Made by a program: the position numbers and the translations under genes. The notes below the pieces were generated by a model. The model worked only from the letters and a program-made list of their open reading frames with translations. It had not been told where the DNA came from and did not search any database. A stretch of DNA of 64,000 nt, taken from assembly GCF_016802725.1 (NCBI RefSeq), contig NC_052679.1, forward strand, positions 19,037,548 through 19,101,547, in the 5' to 3' direction. Each line of letters starts with the position of its first letter. Position 1 is the first letter of the stretch. Origin of the DNA: Solenopsis invicta (Eukaryota > Arthropoda > Insecta > Hymenoptera > Formicidae). This document shows positions 53,300 to 64,000 of the stretch, in pieces.

Positions 53300-54524
53300 A
53301 GTGAAATTTAATAGACACGGCGAAACTTTCTAATCCCGTGCAATCGCGTACGTGTGGGGTGTCGCGGGAAGAAACGCGAGGATTGTTTTATCCCACGCCG
53401 TGTCGGGCCATTAATCTAATTTCATTACAGCCGGCCGCGCCGAAAGCACAACCCCGATGTTTCTTCGTTCGCAGCTACTCTTCCTCGCGGTCACGCGCGC
53501 GGTCTGCAACTTGTTGCGAGCGAGACGAAAACGAACGACGCGACCGTCGCGCCGTGCAGGGTGGCGCGGAAGTGGGGGGAATGGCGAAGCGCGGCGATCT
53601 TATATTCATCCCCACTCCGCGCGCCATCTTGCGTGCGCGTGCGCGTCTCCGGAGCGTCGCGCCGCCGAGACCGCGTGAAGTTAGCGGCCGGCCGGCAGTA
53701 TCGCGCGACACCTCGTCCGTTGTCGTCTGTCTTGCTGCGTCTTTTCGTGTATGTGTGTGTGAGAGAGAGAGCGTGCGGGAGTGACACGCGCGTATTCGCG
53801 TCGAGAGACCGGCTCTCAGTTGACGGAGAAGGAATCGAGCCACTTTTGAACGAATAGTCGTAATCCGAACGATTAGCGAGGGCGTCAATAAATGCGGAAG
53901 TGGACAACTTCACGCGCGTGCTTGTCCGTCGTGTATCCTCGATGACAACGTGGAACGGTTGTTAGCGTGACAGTTAATGCGCGACGTATACGACATTTCG
54001 TGTGAGTAAACGCGACGAGACTCATGATGACTCTATCATAACGCGGAGTTTTCAAACGATCGCGAAAGAACAATTCCCTTTTGTGAAAAGAATCACGTGA
54101 CCGCAAGGGTGACCGGGGGCATCATTTGTTCGACCACGGTTGCTCCGACGTGACGTTCGCGACGAGGGAGAGGAATCGCCGGGAATCGCTGAGAAGATTC
54201 GACGGATCCGTGAGTTTACTTTCTTAATTTCGATTAATCTCGAAGAGACACGCGCGCGTATGCCGGTGAAAACGTCGCGGCCCGATTCGCCGGACGACGG
54301 CGCGCGCGCGCATGCTCCATTTTGAAAATTTGAAGTTAGCAAGTGACTCGCAAACTCCGCGGGCGAACGTGCGCGAACTCGAAACCGCGTTCTCCTCGTG
54401 CGTCCAGGACTTGTACCTCTCGAGTATGTGCATCACAGTGGGATTCTCGTGCTTCCTCGTATCCGCGCGCGTCCATAATTGACTGTTGTGCATCGGGTTT
54501 GTGTTTTTCACCTCGTGGGACAAC
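53300..54524 (+). promoter_or_regulatory. CpG-rich promoter / 5' UTR island
   Basis: Markedly GC- and CpG-rich compared with the AT-rich surroundings. It has a GT/GA tract near 53748-53771 (GTGTGTGTGAGAGAGAGAG) that resembles GAGA-factor-type promoter sequence. It ends at an ATG with a signal peptide at 54525. Several long open frames on both strands here are composition-driven and were not called as genes. Confidence 0.55.
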
Positions 54525-54594
54525 ATGGCACGCGGGGGTCACCGTCAGTTGTGCACGCTCCTCTTCCTCCTCCTCTTCGCGGACATCTTGAAAG
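54525..54594 (+). CDS. First coding exon of a secreted or membrane protein (partial)
   Basis: ATG at 54525 opens 23 codons plus one base up to a strong donor (AAAG|GTGAGT). The peptide begins MARGGHRQLCTLLFLLLF, a short basic n-region followed by a Leu-rich core: a typical signal peptide. It sits at the end of a CpG island, as expected for a first coding exon. No downstream exon could be recognised in the remaining 9.4 kb, so the rest of the gene should lie beyond the window after a long first intron, a common layout for insect receptors and adhesion proteins. Identity cannot be inferred from the signal peptide. Confidence 0.6.
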
Positions 54595-57500
54595 GTGAGT
54601 CCTTGTGCTCCGCGACATTTCGGGGTACAAAAATCTAGGTTCCCATCGTCTCTGACGAGCTAATGAAGTGTGCCAGGCACTTCGCGTAATGATCGTGGGA
54701 TTTGACCTCAAAGACGTTCCTCGATCGACATTGATCTTCTACCGTCTCTCGTACGTTACGATTGTATGTTAACTAGACTGGAAAAGTTTTCTATGCTCAA
54801 GTGAATATATTTCTTTATTTATTTTAACATAGTGTTTTTCATTTAAATAACTATCAGCTAGTATAAAATATTTTATATTTAAACTTAAGGAATATTTTTT
54901 AATCGAGCATATCATGTTAAATACGTAAATATATCTGCTTGAACATAAAGAAATTTTTTAAATGTATATGTAACTTTGTTAGCTCCTCGAGACTGGGATT
55001 TCTGAAGAACAGAAGCTGAAATGTTTTAATCGAAGTACAAGTTTATAGCAAACTTTCCAACATACTTGCTTCGCAATGTTACAATTACTTAATATCTTGA
55101 TGTTTTCGGGATCCATCACGAATTGTCTATAAATGATTCAGTAATTTAATTATTTCTTTTTTACTGACGATAAATGATATTAACGACAAGTGTTGCCGTT
55201 ACTTTACCTCGCAATCTTTCATCGCCCGCTTTATCAGCGGTTTAATCGGAAGAGTTCTCGAGGTATACGATAAAGCAAACGTTTGATCTCCACTCGAAAT
55301 TTGCGATTGGCCGAAACGATTCGAGGGTGCTTTCAACTTCTGTTCTTCTTCATAAACATTCAACAAGTGGCGACAGATCCACTGGTTCGTGCGAGTTAAG
55401 TTCACGAGGGCTTTTCAAATCGCCCGAATTCCGCGAGGACTTTTCCCGTCGTAAAATGTCGAATTTCACTACAGTGGTCTAAAATACGCCTTGTCATACG
55501 CCTAGTGACGTTTACACGTTTCATGTAGACGTTCTGTGGGTAAATATATTGATATGTATATAGATGTGTATATGTAAATTTATTTCCAATGTTGAAATTT
55601 ATTATTAATTGGCAGAAATTATCCATTTTAATAGAAAATTATTGTGTAAAATATTTACTATGGTAATCAATTAATTTTACATGCAATACACTGTAAATCC
55701 AAGTGTGAGAGAAACAATTTTTTAATGGAAAAATTACATTTTTTAAAACCATGTAAGCATTTGTTGTATAAGCATTTGTTTGTCCTGTTTAAGTAAAAAT
55801 ATTATTTATTTTTAAGTATTTTGTATTTTACATTTTTTTACTTTTAAATAATGATGTTACAAATAAGCTAATAATATTATTAAACTTAATTAAATTGTTT
55901 TCTTGGATTAAAAAATTATCTTGAATATAAAAATAATCTAATAGTAAATATTTTCTAAAACTTTTCCAGAAAGAAGATATGCTGGATTAAAAACTATTTC
56001 TTTATTTGTTTACATAAATATTTCAATTAAGAAATGTTTAATTTGACTGCAAATAAATAATCTATTGGGACCCACCAACTATATAATTTTTTTATTTTAA
56101 GTAAAATTTTTTAAGATATTTTTTTTTCTTATTGCGTTTTTGTGTATAAAATTGTATAATCACTTTTTATGCATTTGTGTACAATATTTTACATAAAAAT
56201 CCGCATTTAAATTTGCAGTGTAATTTGTTGAGATTCTAATTTACATCTCTAACGTATTAATTAACATTATTATTTCGTAAATTACTTTTTTATTTTTTTG
56301 ACCGACCAATTCCATGTTACGTGTGCAAATCGGTAAATGTTATATTATTAATTGATGGATTTTGTTAATCACATTATGTCGTCCAATTAAATTCGTAAAT
56401 GAATGAAAGTATTGAATTATCGGATAAAGGACTGAAATAGGTTTTTAATGCGTACGAAGCTCTTTAATTATTTTGATAAGATATCTGCATTTCGCAATAA
56501 AATGTCGAGTTGTCGTTACTCGAATTGCATTGCGTGATTTTCGCGTGTACGTAACAGCAGACGTTTCAACGCTCGCAGACGGTGTAATTTGTAAACGATT
56601 TAAAGCATTTCACGCTCCGTTAGCCGGCGTAATAGGCTCACTTTTAATTACCGTTTAATGTACTCTTACCGTCTCCCTTGACACCCACTCTAGCCGCGTA
56701 ATAGGCAACGCTTTTCGTTTATCGATGTTTGAGCCTGTGAGAGCTCGTGAATTCTGCGGCAAGAACCTGGTCCAATTTTTCCTGCCTTATTTCCTATCCC
56801 AGGGCTAACAGATTTAAAGTTGACGCCGCCGTTTCTCCGAAAATTAATCGAAGGCTGATAGACGCGTTTTGTTTCTTTATTACAATTCTTTTCATCCAAT
56901 ATAAAAAAACCACAATTGCTTTTTTGTGATATTTTATAAAGTGCAGAGAACTATCTAAAAAATTAAAATTTTAATTAACATTTTTGTTTTGTAAGTTAAA
57001 TTTAATTAATATTTTTGTAAACATTTATTCTAATATATATTATTGATAGATTATATCAATGTCACCCTTTAGAATATCGTTACATAATATTAATATTAGT
57101 TCTCTTTATTTTGAATGCATGGAACATATAATTTTAAAACTCTTAAACTATATAATATATTCGCTACGGGTATTTCAAAGAGAAAACATGTGGCAACGTA
57201 TTCATGAAAAACGCGGCTTTTCGTCTCGTGAATATTCATTAAAAGTTAAAAATAGGAAAGGAAACGATATATAGACCTGTTCATGCACATATTACAATTT
57301 TTTATCGTATCACGTATTTTTTTTTGCATACTATCGATCTAATAATAACGTAATAGCGCTTAATTTAATTAGCGCATGGTTGACTGGGTCTCTGTATAAC
57401 ATTTTGACCATGTTTATACAGCTATTAAAGAAGGGTGTTACGAAAAGACCTGTTTTTGCTGAAAAACTTTGATTGTGATGACAGAATATATATTTCTATG

Positions 57501-60500
57501 AAATATATTTCATTTCTGCAAAATATATTTTATTTTTCTTATTAATTAATTCAGTAGAGATAAAATTTTGTTTTACTTGAATAAAGATTTGTTTCAATGA
57601 AATAAACTTATATACCACAAATAAGTTTTTAAATATCATTTTCTCACAGTGTAGTTATTTGAACAGTGCTAAAAAAATTATTTAAATCATGTAATTTTTT
57701 TTTCACTGTAACATCGTTCTTTAAAGAACCGTCTTAACATATCCTAAATACTATATACTAGCGGGTTTTAGACAATTTCTTTGATCAAACGAATTTAGAG
57801 GAGTTGTTCATAAAAATTCTTTTAACATCAATGCGTGCTAAATTTGTAACTTATTATCGATCGCCTGAAATCGTGGCGAGAGAGTTCCCCCTTCTCTTTT
57901 TTTTCTTCTGTCGCTTATTTACGCGTTTAAGTTTCGAGAGGCGCGATTTTATTGGCTTGTATATAACGGATATTATGCGCGGCGACGCATCCCCTCGCGT
58001 TTAAAGACTCCATCGGACGTTATTTAGAGCTCAAAGGGAATGGTGCGAGGCGTGACGGCATAACGAAATATTACGATGATGATGCCGAGCAAACGTGTCG
58101 GGGAGGATGAGGGAACTCGTAAGTCTCCCTCGCTTTTGTCACCGCTCTCACGAATTTTACGGCAATTCTATGCTAATACGTTACTGTCGGCAATTAGCAA
58201 CCGAGTCGTCTCATTATTTTTACACTCAATGTACCTGAGTCCTTCTAAATGCGAACAAATGCGCTAATTTATTTTAACTCGCGACTTAAATGCTCATTAT
58301 GTAAAATAGGGTGATATATAAGTATTTTTAGAAAAAAGAAAAAAAAAAGAAATTAATTTCAGATTTATTAAAACATTTTTCTGGAAACACCTTGAAATTC
58401 GCAAGTAATTTTTCAAGCGGATACATACAATGGAAGGAAATTAAATTTCTTTGAAATTTATACTCTAAAAAATACTCTTGTAATAGAAGAAAATGAATGA
58501 GAATACATATACACCTTTAAATATTTTAGAATGAAATGTCACTCTAGAAGAATAAAAATGCATTTCTGAATTCGTTCCTCTAATATTTGAAACAATACGT
58601 TACCGCATGTTATAAATTATAAGAATTATATTATATTTAGACACAATAAAAATTTTTGAATAATGGTTTCGCTTTGAAGTGAATACAATGCAGCGACGTG
58701 CGCGTTAACGTCGACGGGTAAAAGCGAGAAAGAACAAGTCGTACGTGAAAGGAGCGTGTAACGATCCGCGTGGCTTTATACTTCTTGCGATCGTAAATAG
58801 TAGCCAAGCGACATCCGTGAGGTAAGCCGCGTTGTATCGAGCAGCGTGGAGAAGCGTTTACATGGGAGGACTAGTACAGTGGCGCGTGTTCACTTCTGCG
58901 GGGTGCGAGGATGAGTAATTTACGCGGCTGTTTTTCATCGTACATAAAACGCGCGCCGGTTAACAGCATCGATGCGCTTAATGAGCGATAAGCCCGGCTG
59001 ATCGTGCAACACTTATATTCGTAGGTACGACTTATCGTCCTAGAAATCGCGAATCGCGCGATCACTTTCGTTTCTTCTTCTCTTTTGTTTTTGCAATTTT
59101 CCTGCATAAGTTATGCTAGAGATGCTTGCTCTCGATATCAAAGTGTAAATACTAATTATTTTTGGAATGTCAATTTGCGTTTGATAACTGGTACGAAAAT
59201 ATAGTTTTCTTTTTAAATCTAAAGTGTTGAAGAGAGCCACATTTTTTAAATGTACACGTTACGAAATATAATATAATGTTAAGTTGCATTTTTATTTCTT
59301 TTATCATATTTTAAACTAGAAAAGCAAGATTTTATTTATTAAAAGATTTGTTGCAATAAAAATTAACAAAAAGAAGGAAACAATTAAATATAAAAAAATA
59401 TTTCATGATTTATTATATTTTCAGAGATAAAAATGTATACATAATACATGATCGAGTGAATAAAATCGAGCAATTTTGCTTTCTTTCTGCTTACCCTCTT
59501 AAGTCTTTCCGGGCTACATATTCATTGACACGCATTTTCATCGCGTCGGTGCGGAAATTCGCGCACAAAAGAAAACGAGCGATGCGTCACGCCGTTTAAA
59601 CCATCCCCGTAAGCTCGTATCGATTTTAATTAAACTATAAATATGTATGGACCGTTAGCCGCGAGATGAAAATTCGAATTATCGCGTTGATCCCGTGCAA
59701 AGGTCCTTTCAGCAAGATTACGAATTCTCTTGCGTCCTGACCCGCCTGTATTTTTAATATATTATCATTTTACCGCAATAATTATAGACAAAGTTGATCA
59801 ATGTTGAACCGTTTGATAATTGTTAATTGTCGATCATTCACTATTAAATAGATAAAATATTTTCTCGTGCAATTACGAACGCATTAAAGACAATTATCTC
59901 TTTATTATTTTATGTTTCTAATTTCTTTGAACGAATATTTATATTATCTTACAAAATATTATTCGATTACTAAAATTAGTTTTTGATATATATTATTGTG
60001 AAGTCTGGGAATACGATACTATCCAAATTCTTTAGTAATCAATAAAAATAAATATAGAGATTGGTTATTTGATTTAATAATATGCAATTACTTGTAAGTT
60101 CTTTTTGAAAGTTTGAACGCGAAGAAACACGATGTGTTTTCGTAACTACGATATAAATGCGTGTAAATGTATCAGGCTGACGTTCGAGTTGAATCGCCAG
60201 GGTGAGTAGTTGAGACTTCGGGGACTGAAATTCAGTCCGGGTCATTATGCCGAGTCATAAATTTAGCGAAATCTCTAGAAGGAGTTCCTTCCACATTTCT
60301 CTCTTCTCATGCTGTCCGTATCGCGCACAATAGGAGTGATCGCACAAAGAACCGTAGTTTACGTAGGGAACGAAATAAATTCGAAGTATCGTCACTAAAA
60401 TATCGGTGCACTTTATCACTAACGTGAAGGAAATCGTATTGCACGGTGGTGCACGTTGCTGAACTATTGTTATTTTCCGATGAAGTTGAGACTTCTTTCA

Positions 60501-63500
60501 ATGTTCCTTTTTGTCGACGACGTTGGTTTCGTCAGATATCAAGAAAAACGTTCGCTGGGTTCTGAAATTTTTAGGAAAAACGAAGTGAAAAGAAAAGAGG
60601 AAGTTTAGCAATAGCAGCATTGTAGAATTGGTTTTTGAGTGCAATGCATACGTATTGATCAAAATTTTCTGCGACTAATAGTTTTAGATTTTTTTTATGA
60701 TTTTTATATCATTTAATGTAATTAAATATATAACGTGTGATTGGTACATATTAAATTTTCTGCCTCGCCAATGTAATAATTTATACAATTCATTAACTCA
60801 ATTACCTTAATTTACTCAACATTTAATGGTCATGATTGATGCGCTGGTAGTCATTTGTAATTTTAGTACCCTCAATAAAGCTAACATGCAGCACAAAAAG
60901 TTTAAACCGATTTGCGGATTTTCTGTCGCAATAGCTTTGTACTGTAACTCTTTTATGCGGGCAAAGAACAATATTTTTCTTTTCCTTCTGGTAACAGAGT
61001 CATAAACGCGATCGCGACGTAGACTTGAAAAAACAGATGGGCGTGTTACGATGTCGCCTCTTTTTTTTTTTTTTTTTTTTGAGAGCATGTAAGGACATGT
61101 GAAAGAAATGGAAAATATATCGAGATTCTATTACAAGGAAATATTTATGCTTTCCACATTGAACAATTATAGACATTTACAGTATTTATAATACTTGATG
61201 TCTTATTTGAATTATATAAAATATCTCTGACTCTTGTCGCATTTTATTTATGAATTTTTTAACCAATTTGGAGTTGATCTTGCTTTAACAATTTCAAAAT
61301 ACTATTAAGTTTTCATATCACGATAAATTGAAAACCTACAGAATTTGATAGATTAATAGCTTTATTTTTGCTAATTAATTTGCTAATTAATTTTCGATCC
61401 TAATTACTTCTTTTAGGAAAACTGTAACTGTAATAATTAATTATATTTAATATTTATCGCAAAGTATTTTTTCAGAGACGTACATGATTAAAATGTGAAT
61501 ATAACTACTAATAATATTGATTAAAAAATTTATTTTATTACTAAATTAATCTAGTCGGTAAAGATTAAATCGATAATCATAGGAAGACCTTCGTAACCGA
61601 TATGTCCGTCAGAATAGCCCACTATAATAGAGATAAAGCCCTTGGAGATTCGCTTCAAAATTCAATGTGCATCAAGCTTTGGAATATAGGAGATCGTTGT
61701 GCGAGAGAAGGGGGTAAGATAAGGAGACTCGGGACGGAGTTTCTTCAGATTTTATCGTGGTCGAAACGTTAGATTACATTACACTGTTTCGTCCGGAACA
61801 AATTGCTCCGGCTATTCTGTCGGAGTGGATTCTCGCGAGGGATTTCGTACTATACCACGTTCTCTAAAGTTCTATCGCAGATATCGCAGTCCCTTGGCCC
61901 TTACCGGAGAGGAAGAACCCTTTAGTCCTACCGTGGACCTGATGAGTTTGGTAACGCTTTTGAGACGTCCTTAGCGAAGGCCAAGCCTGCTTTCGTTCTA
62001 TATTTGCGAGGACACAGCGTCGCGAGTATCGCGTGACGGTAATAAACAGCAACGGGAATAAGCGGGTAAGAGGGAACAGCCGCAAGTCGGAGAGTCGCGA
62101 ATAGGAGACGACGCGAGGAGGAGACGAAAGAGGAAAAAAAAGAAAGAGAAAGGGTGGATGGAGAAGAAGGGGGTTGAAAGTCGGTCCGTCGGAGCTAAAG
62201 TCAATGCCCGGCGAGTGAGGGCGTATAAATCTGCGGCTTAAATTTAGATCGCCGCGAAAACGTCGCCTCCCGCTTCTACACGGTGGTCTGAGAATCGGCC
62301 GGTGCTGCCATCGTAACGAAGCTATTCAAGTACCAGAGATGTGATTTTTAATATATTTTTTTTTTTAATGACAATTTTGGCGATTCGAACGCTACTTAAA
62401 CTCCGACATTGTGGAAGCTTGATTAGTGTGTTTTCTGTGTTTTCGAGCAAGTTATTTTCATATAAAATAATAAATGCTATTTTCCTCGTAGAGAAACCAC
62501 CTTGTTTTTCAGTAGTCAACGTTTTCCGAAGACAACATTTGCTTCTTCTTTTTACGTATCGGCACATTGTCTTTAATTCAGCAGCAGCATCTTTTCCGAG
62601 GGTATTCGAAGGAATTGCTTGTTCGATAGAGTGGGAGTGGCGATTGTATTTAAATGTATATTGAAGTAACCAAGTAGAGAAAGCGCACACACACATATGT
62701 ATTTTCAATCGTCTACGTGAGGATTAACCAACGCAAATGGCGAAGCCGGCTATGAATCTCGTTTGCGTTAGCATTCTAATCTAATATGGCACACCGTGTA
62801 CATTTCGAGATTGCGGCAAAGTGCACGTTCAAGCGGACAGTTTTCAGCGCGCAAAGTCGACGACGGCGGACGGCGGAAAATGCCTTGCTTCGAGCATCGC
62901 GAGTTAACATCTGCGAGTCATTTTGCCGCGTTATTTCCACCGGGCTTCGTCGAATGCGCTCCGTGACGTTCCTTTTGCTCGCGCTTTGTCCACATAAGAG
63001 TGCTTCCAAAGCGACAGATTTAATTACCGTGCCCCAGCACATCCCGTTCGTGGTCAGGCGTATGCTTTTTCTCTCCCTCCGTTTACACTTCTTGCAATCA
63101 ATGATACGCAGTATTGCGTTATCTATAAGTTGAAACGAATGAGATCACCGTGTTCTTAGAACGATATTCGAAGTAACAGCGTAATCGGTGCTGTTGCCCG
63201 ATAACGATCTCACACATAGATAATATATTGTATAGCTGGATGGGGCATCGCACGGAATATCTACGAATGTCGCCATTTGTTATAAATCCTATTGTTGCTG
63301 CAGAATTAGAGAAACGTGATGGTATTGCAATGATAACATGTATTAACGAGAATTGGAAATTCTGGTAGAGATCGAGATCGAGAGAAATAGAGAGAAGAGG
63401 ATGGATATATTTCACAGCTATTGCACGTTTACATTACCGGAATGAACCATTTGGCGGGAGTACGATCAAAAGCGTGGAAGGCTTCAATAATATCGGGATG

Positions 63501-64000
63501 CATTTTCGTTCGGTGCAATATTCGGCGCGACGTTGTACAATATGCCGTCCTCTAATACGGGGGAGTATCGTTTCAATTGCAATTCATTGAGCATGCCTTT
63601 GAACGCGACCGGGTAGATGGCAAATACGGGCGCATATGGGGGAAATACGTACGTTTTTTTTTCGGCACCGTTTTTTAAATTGCGAACTGTAATTTTTAAC
63701 GTTTATCAGGACTGATTAACTATTCGGAATTGAATTAGATTTGCGCGTTAAATTTTGACAGACTATCAATTCCGTTACTGTAAAAATAAATGAAAATTGT
63801 TTTTGTTTTTATACGTTATGGTGGAAACATGATATGATATTGACATAATTAATACGCTGTAAAAAAAAAGTTGTTAACTAAATTTTTTAGCTAGATTGAA
63901 TTTCTTTAGTTCAAGCATTTACGTATTTAAATTATTTGTAGTTAATTTAAATGCATAAATGCTTAAACTTAAGTTTAAGTATTTAAGTTAAATACACAAA
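54595..64000. other. Probable long first intron with GC-richer patches
   Basis: Mostly AT-rich with no exon-like block that I can support. GC/CpG-richer patches occur at about 55190-55510, 56500-56830, 57870-58220, 58680-59110, 61560-62330, 62730-63080 and 63380-63650. They stand out from the background and could be enhancers or unrecognised small exons. A poly-T run lies at about 61061-61080. Open frames of up to 128 codons here (for example 62322-62708, - strand) lack family features. Confidence 0.5.

Noticed and set aside
53338..53913. Long Arg/Ser-rich frames on both strands in the CpG island (up to 148 codons)
   Set aside because: Stop codons are rare in such GC-rich DNA; the peptides are low complexity and mutually overlapping, and the region fits a promoter/5' UTR.
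62322..63133. Frames of 88-128 codons near the right end
   Set aside because: Opposite-strand overlaps with no recognisable motif or splice context; no better than chance.
1..64000. tRNA or rRNA genes
   Set aside because: No tRNA-like B-box/T-loop with a matching acceptor stem and no rRNA-like segment was noticed by eye. A tRNAscan-SE or Infernal run would settle it.

Overview
This is a eukaryotic window, almost certainly from an insect. The genes are split by short GT-AG introns in AT-rich DNA, intergenic DNA is AT-rich with CpG-containing promoter islands, and the conserved proteins are of metazoan type. Hymenoptera (an ant-like genome) is my best guess, but that is inference. There is no prokaryotic operon, CRISPR array, or tRNA/rRNA gene that I can support.

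Layout. Positions 201-7544 and 13014-about 24650 are two blocks of one tandem satellite with a monomer of about 409 bp. They carry roughly 45 monomers of two sequence types, plus an internal 17-bp minisatellite that changes monomer length in steps. Between the blocks lie a peculiar stretch (7545-about 10410) that reads as the same satellite riddled with insertions, a unique AT-rich interlude (10411-12913), and a 100-base N gap (12914-13013). Positions 24651-27000 are AT-rich DNA with degenerate repeats. Two near-perfect palindromic elements (27035-27225 and 27281-27379) follow.

Five gene models follow. (1) O-GlcNAcase (OGA), + strand, 12 exons, 27820-35518, 910 aa. (2) A leucine-rich-repeat protein resembling LRRC27, - strand, 37619-41440. 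(3) Transcription elongation factor Spt5, + strand, 12 exons, 42051-47233, 1112 aa, sharing a divergent promoter region of about 610 bp with the LRR gene. (4) A multi-exon + strand gene I do not recognise, 48230-50834, whose exon phases agree across seven blocks; its 5' end is unresolved. (5) A small single-pass membrane protein with a Cys-rich tail, + strand, five exons, 51051-53189, 206 aa, not recognised.

A CpG-rich island at 53300-54524 leads into one signal-peptide exon (54525-54594). Its remaining exons are not visible, so the last 9.4 kb is probably first intron and regulatory DNA. OGA and Spt5 are general nuclear/cytoplasmic housekeeping factors, and I see no pathway-level cluster. 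The less ordinary material is the satellite architecture, the insertion-rich block, the palindromes beside OGA, and the two unrecognised genes.
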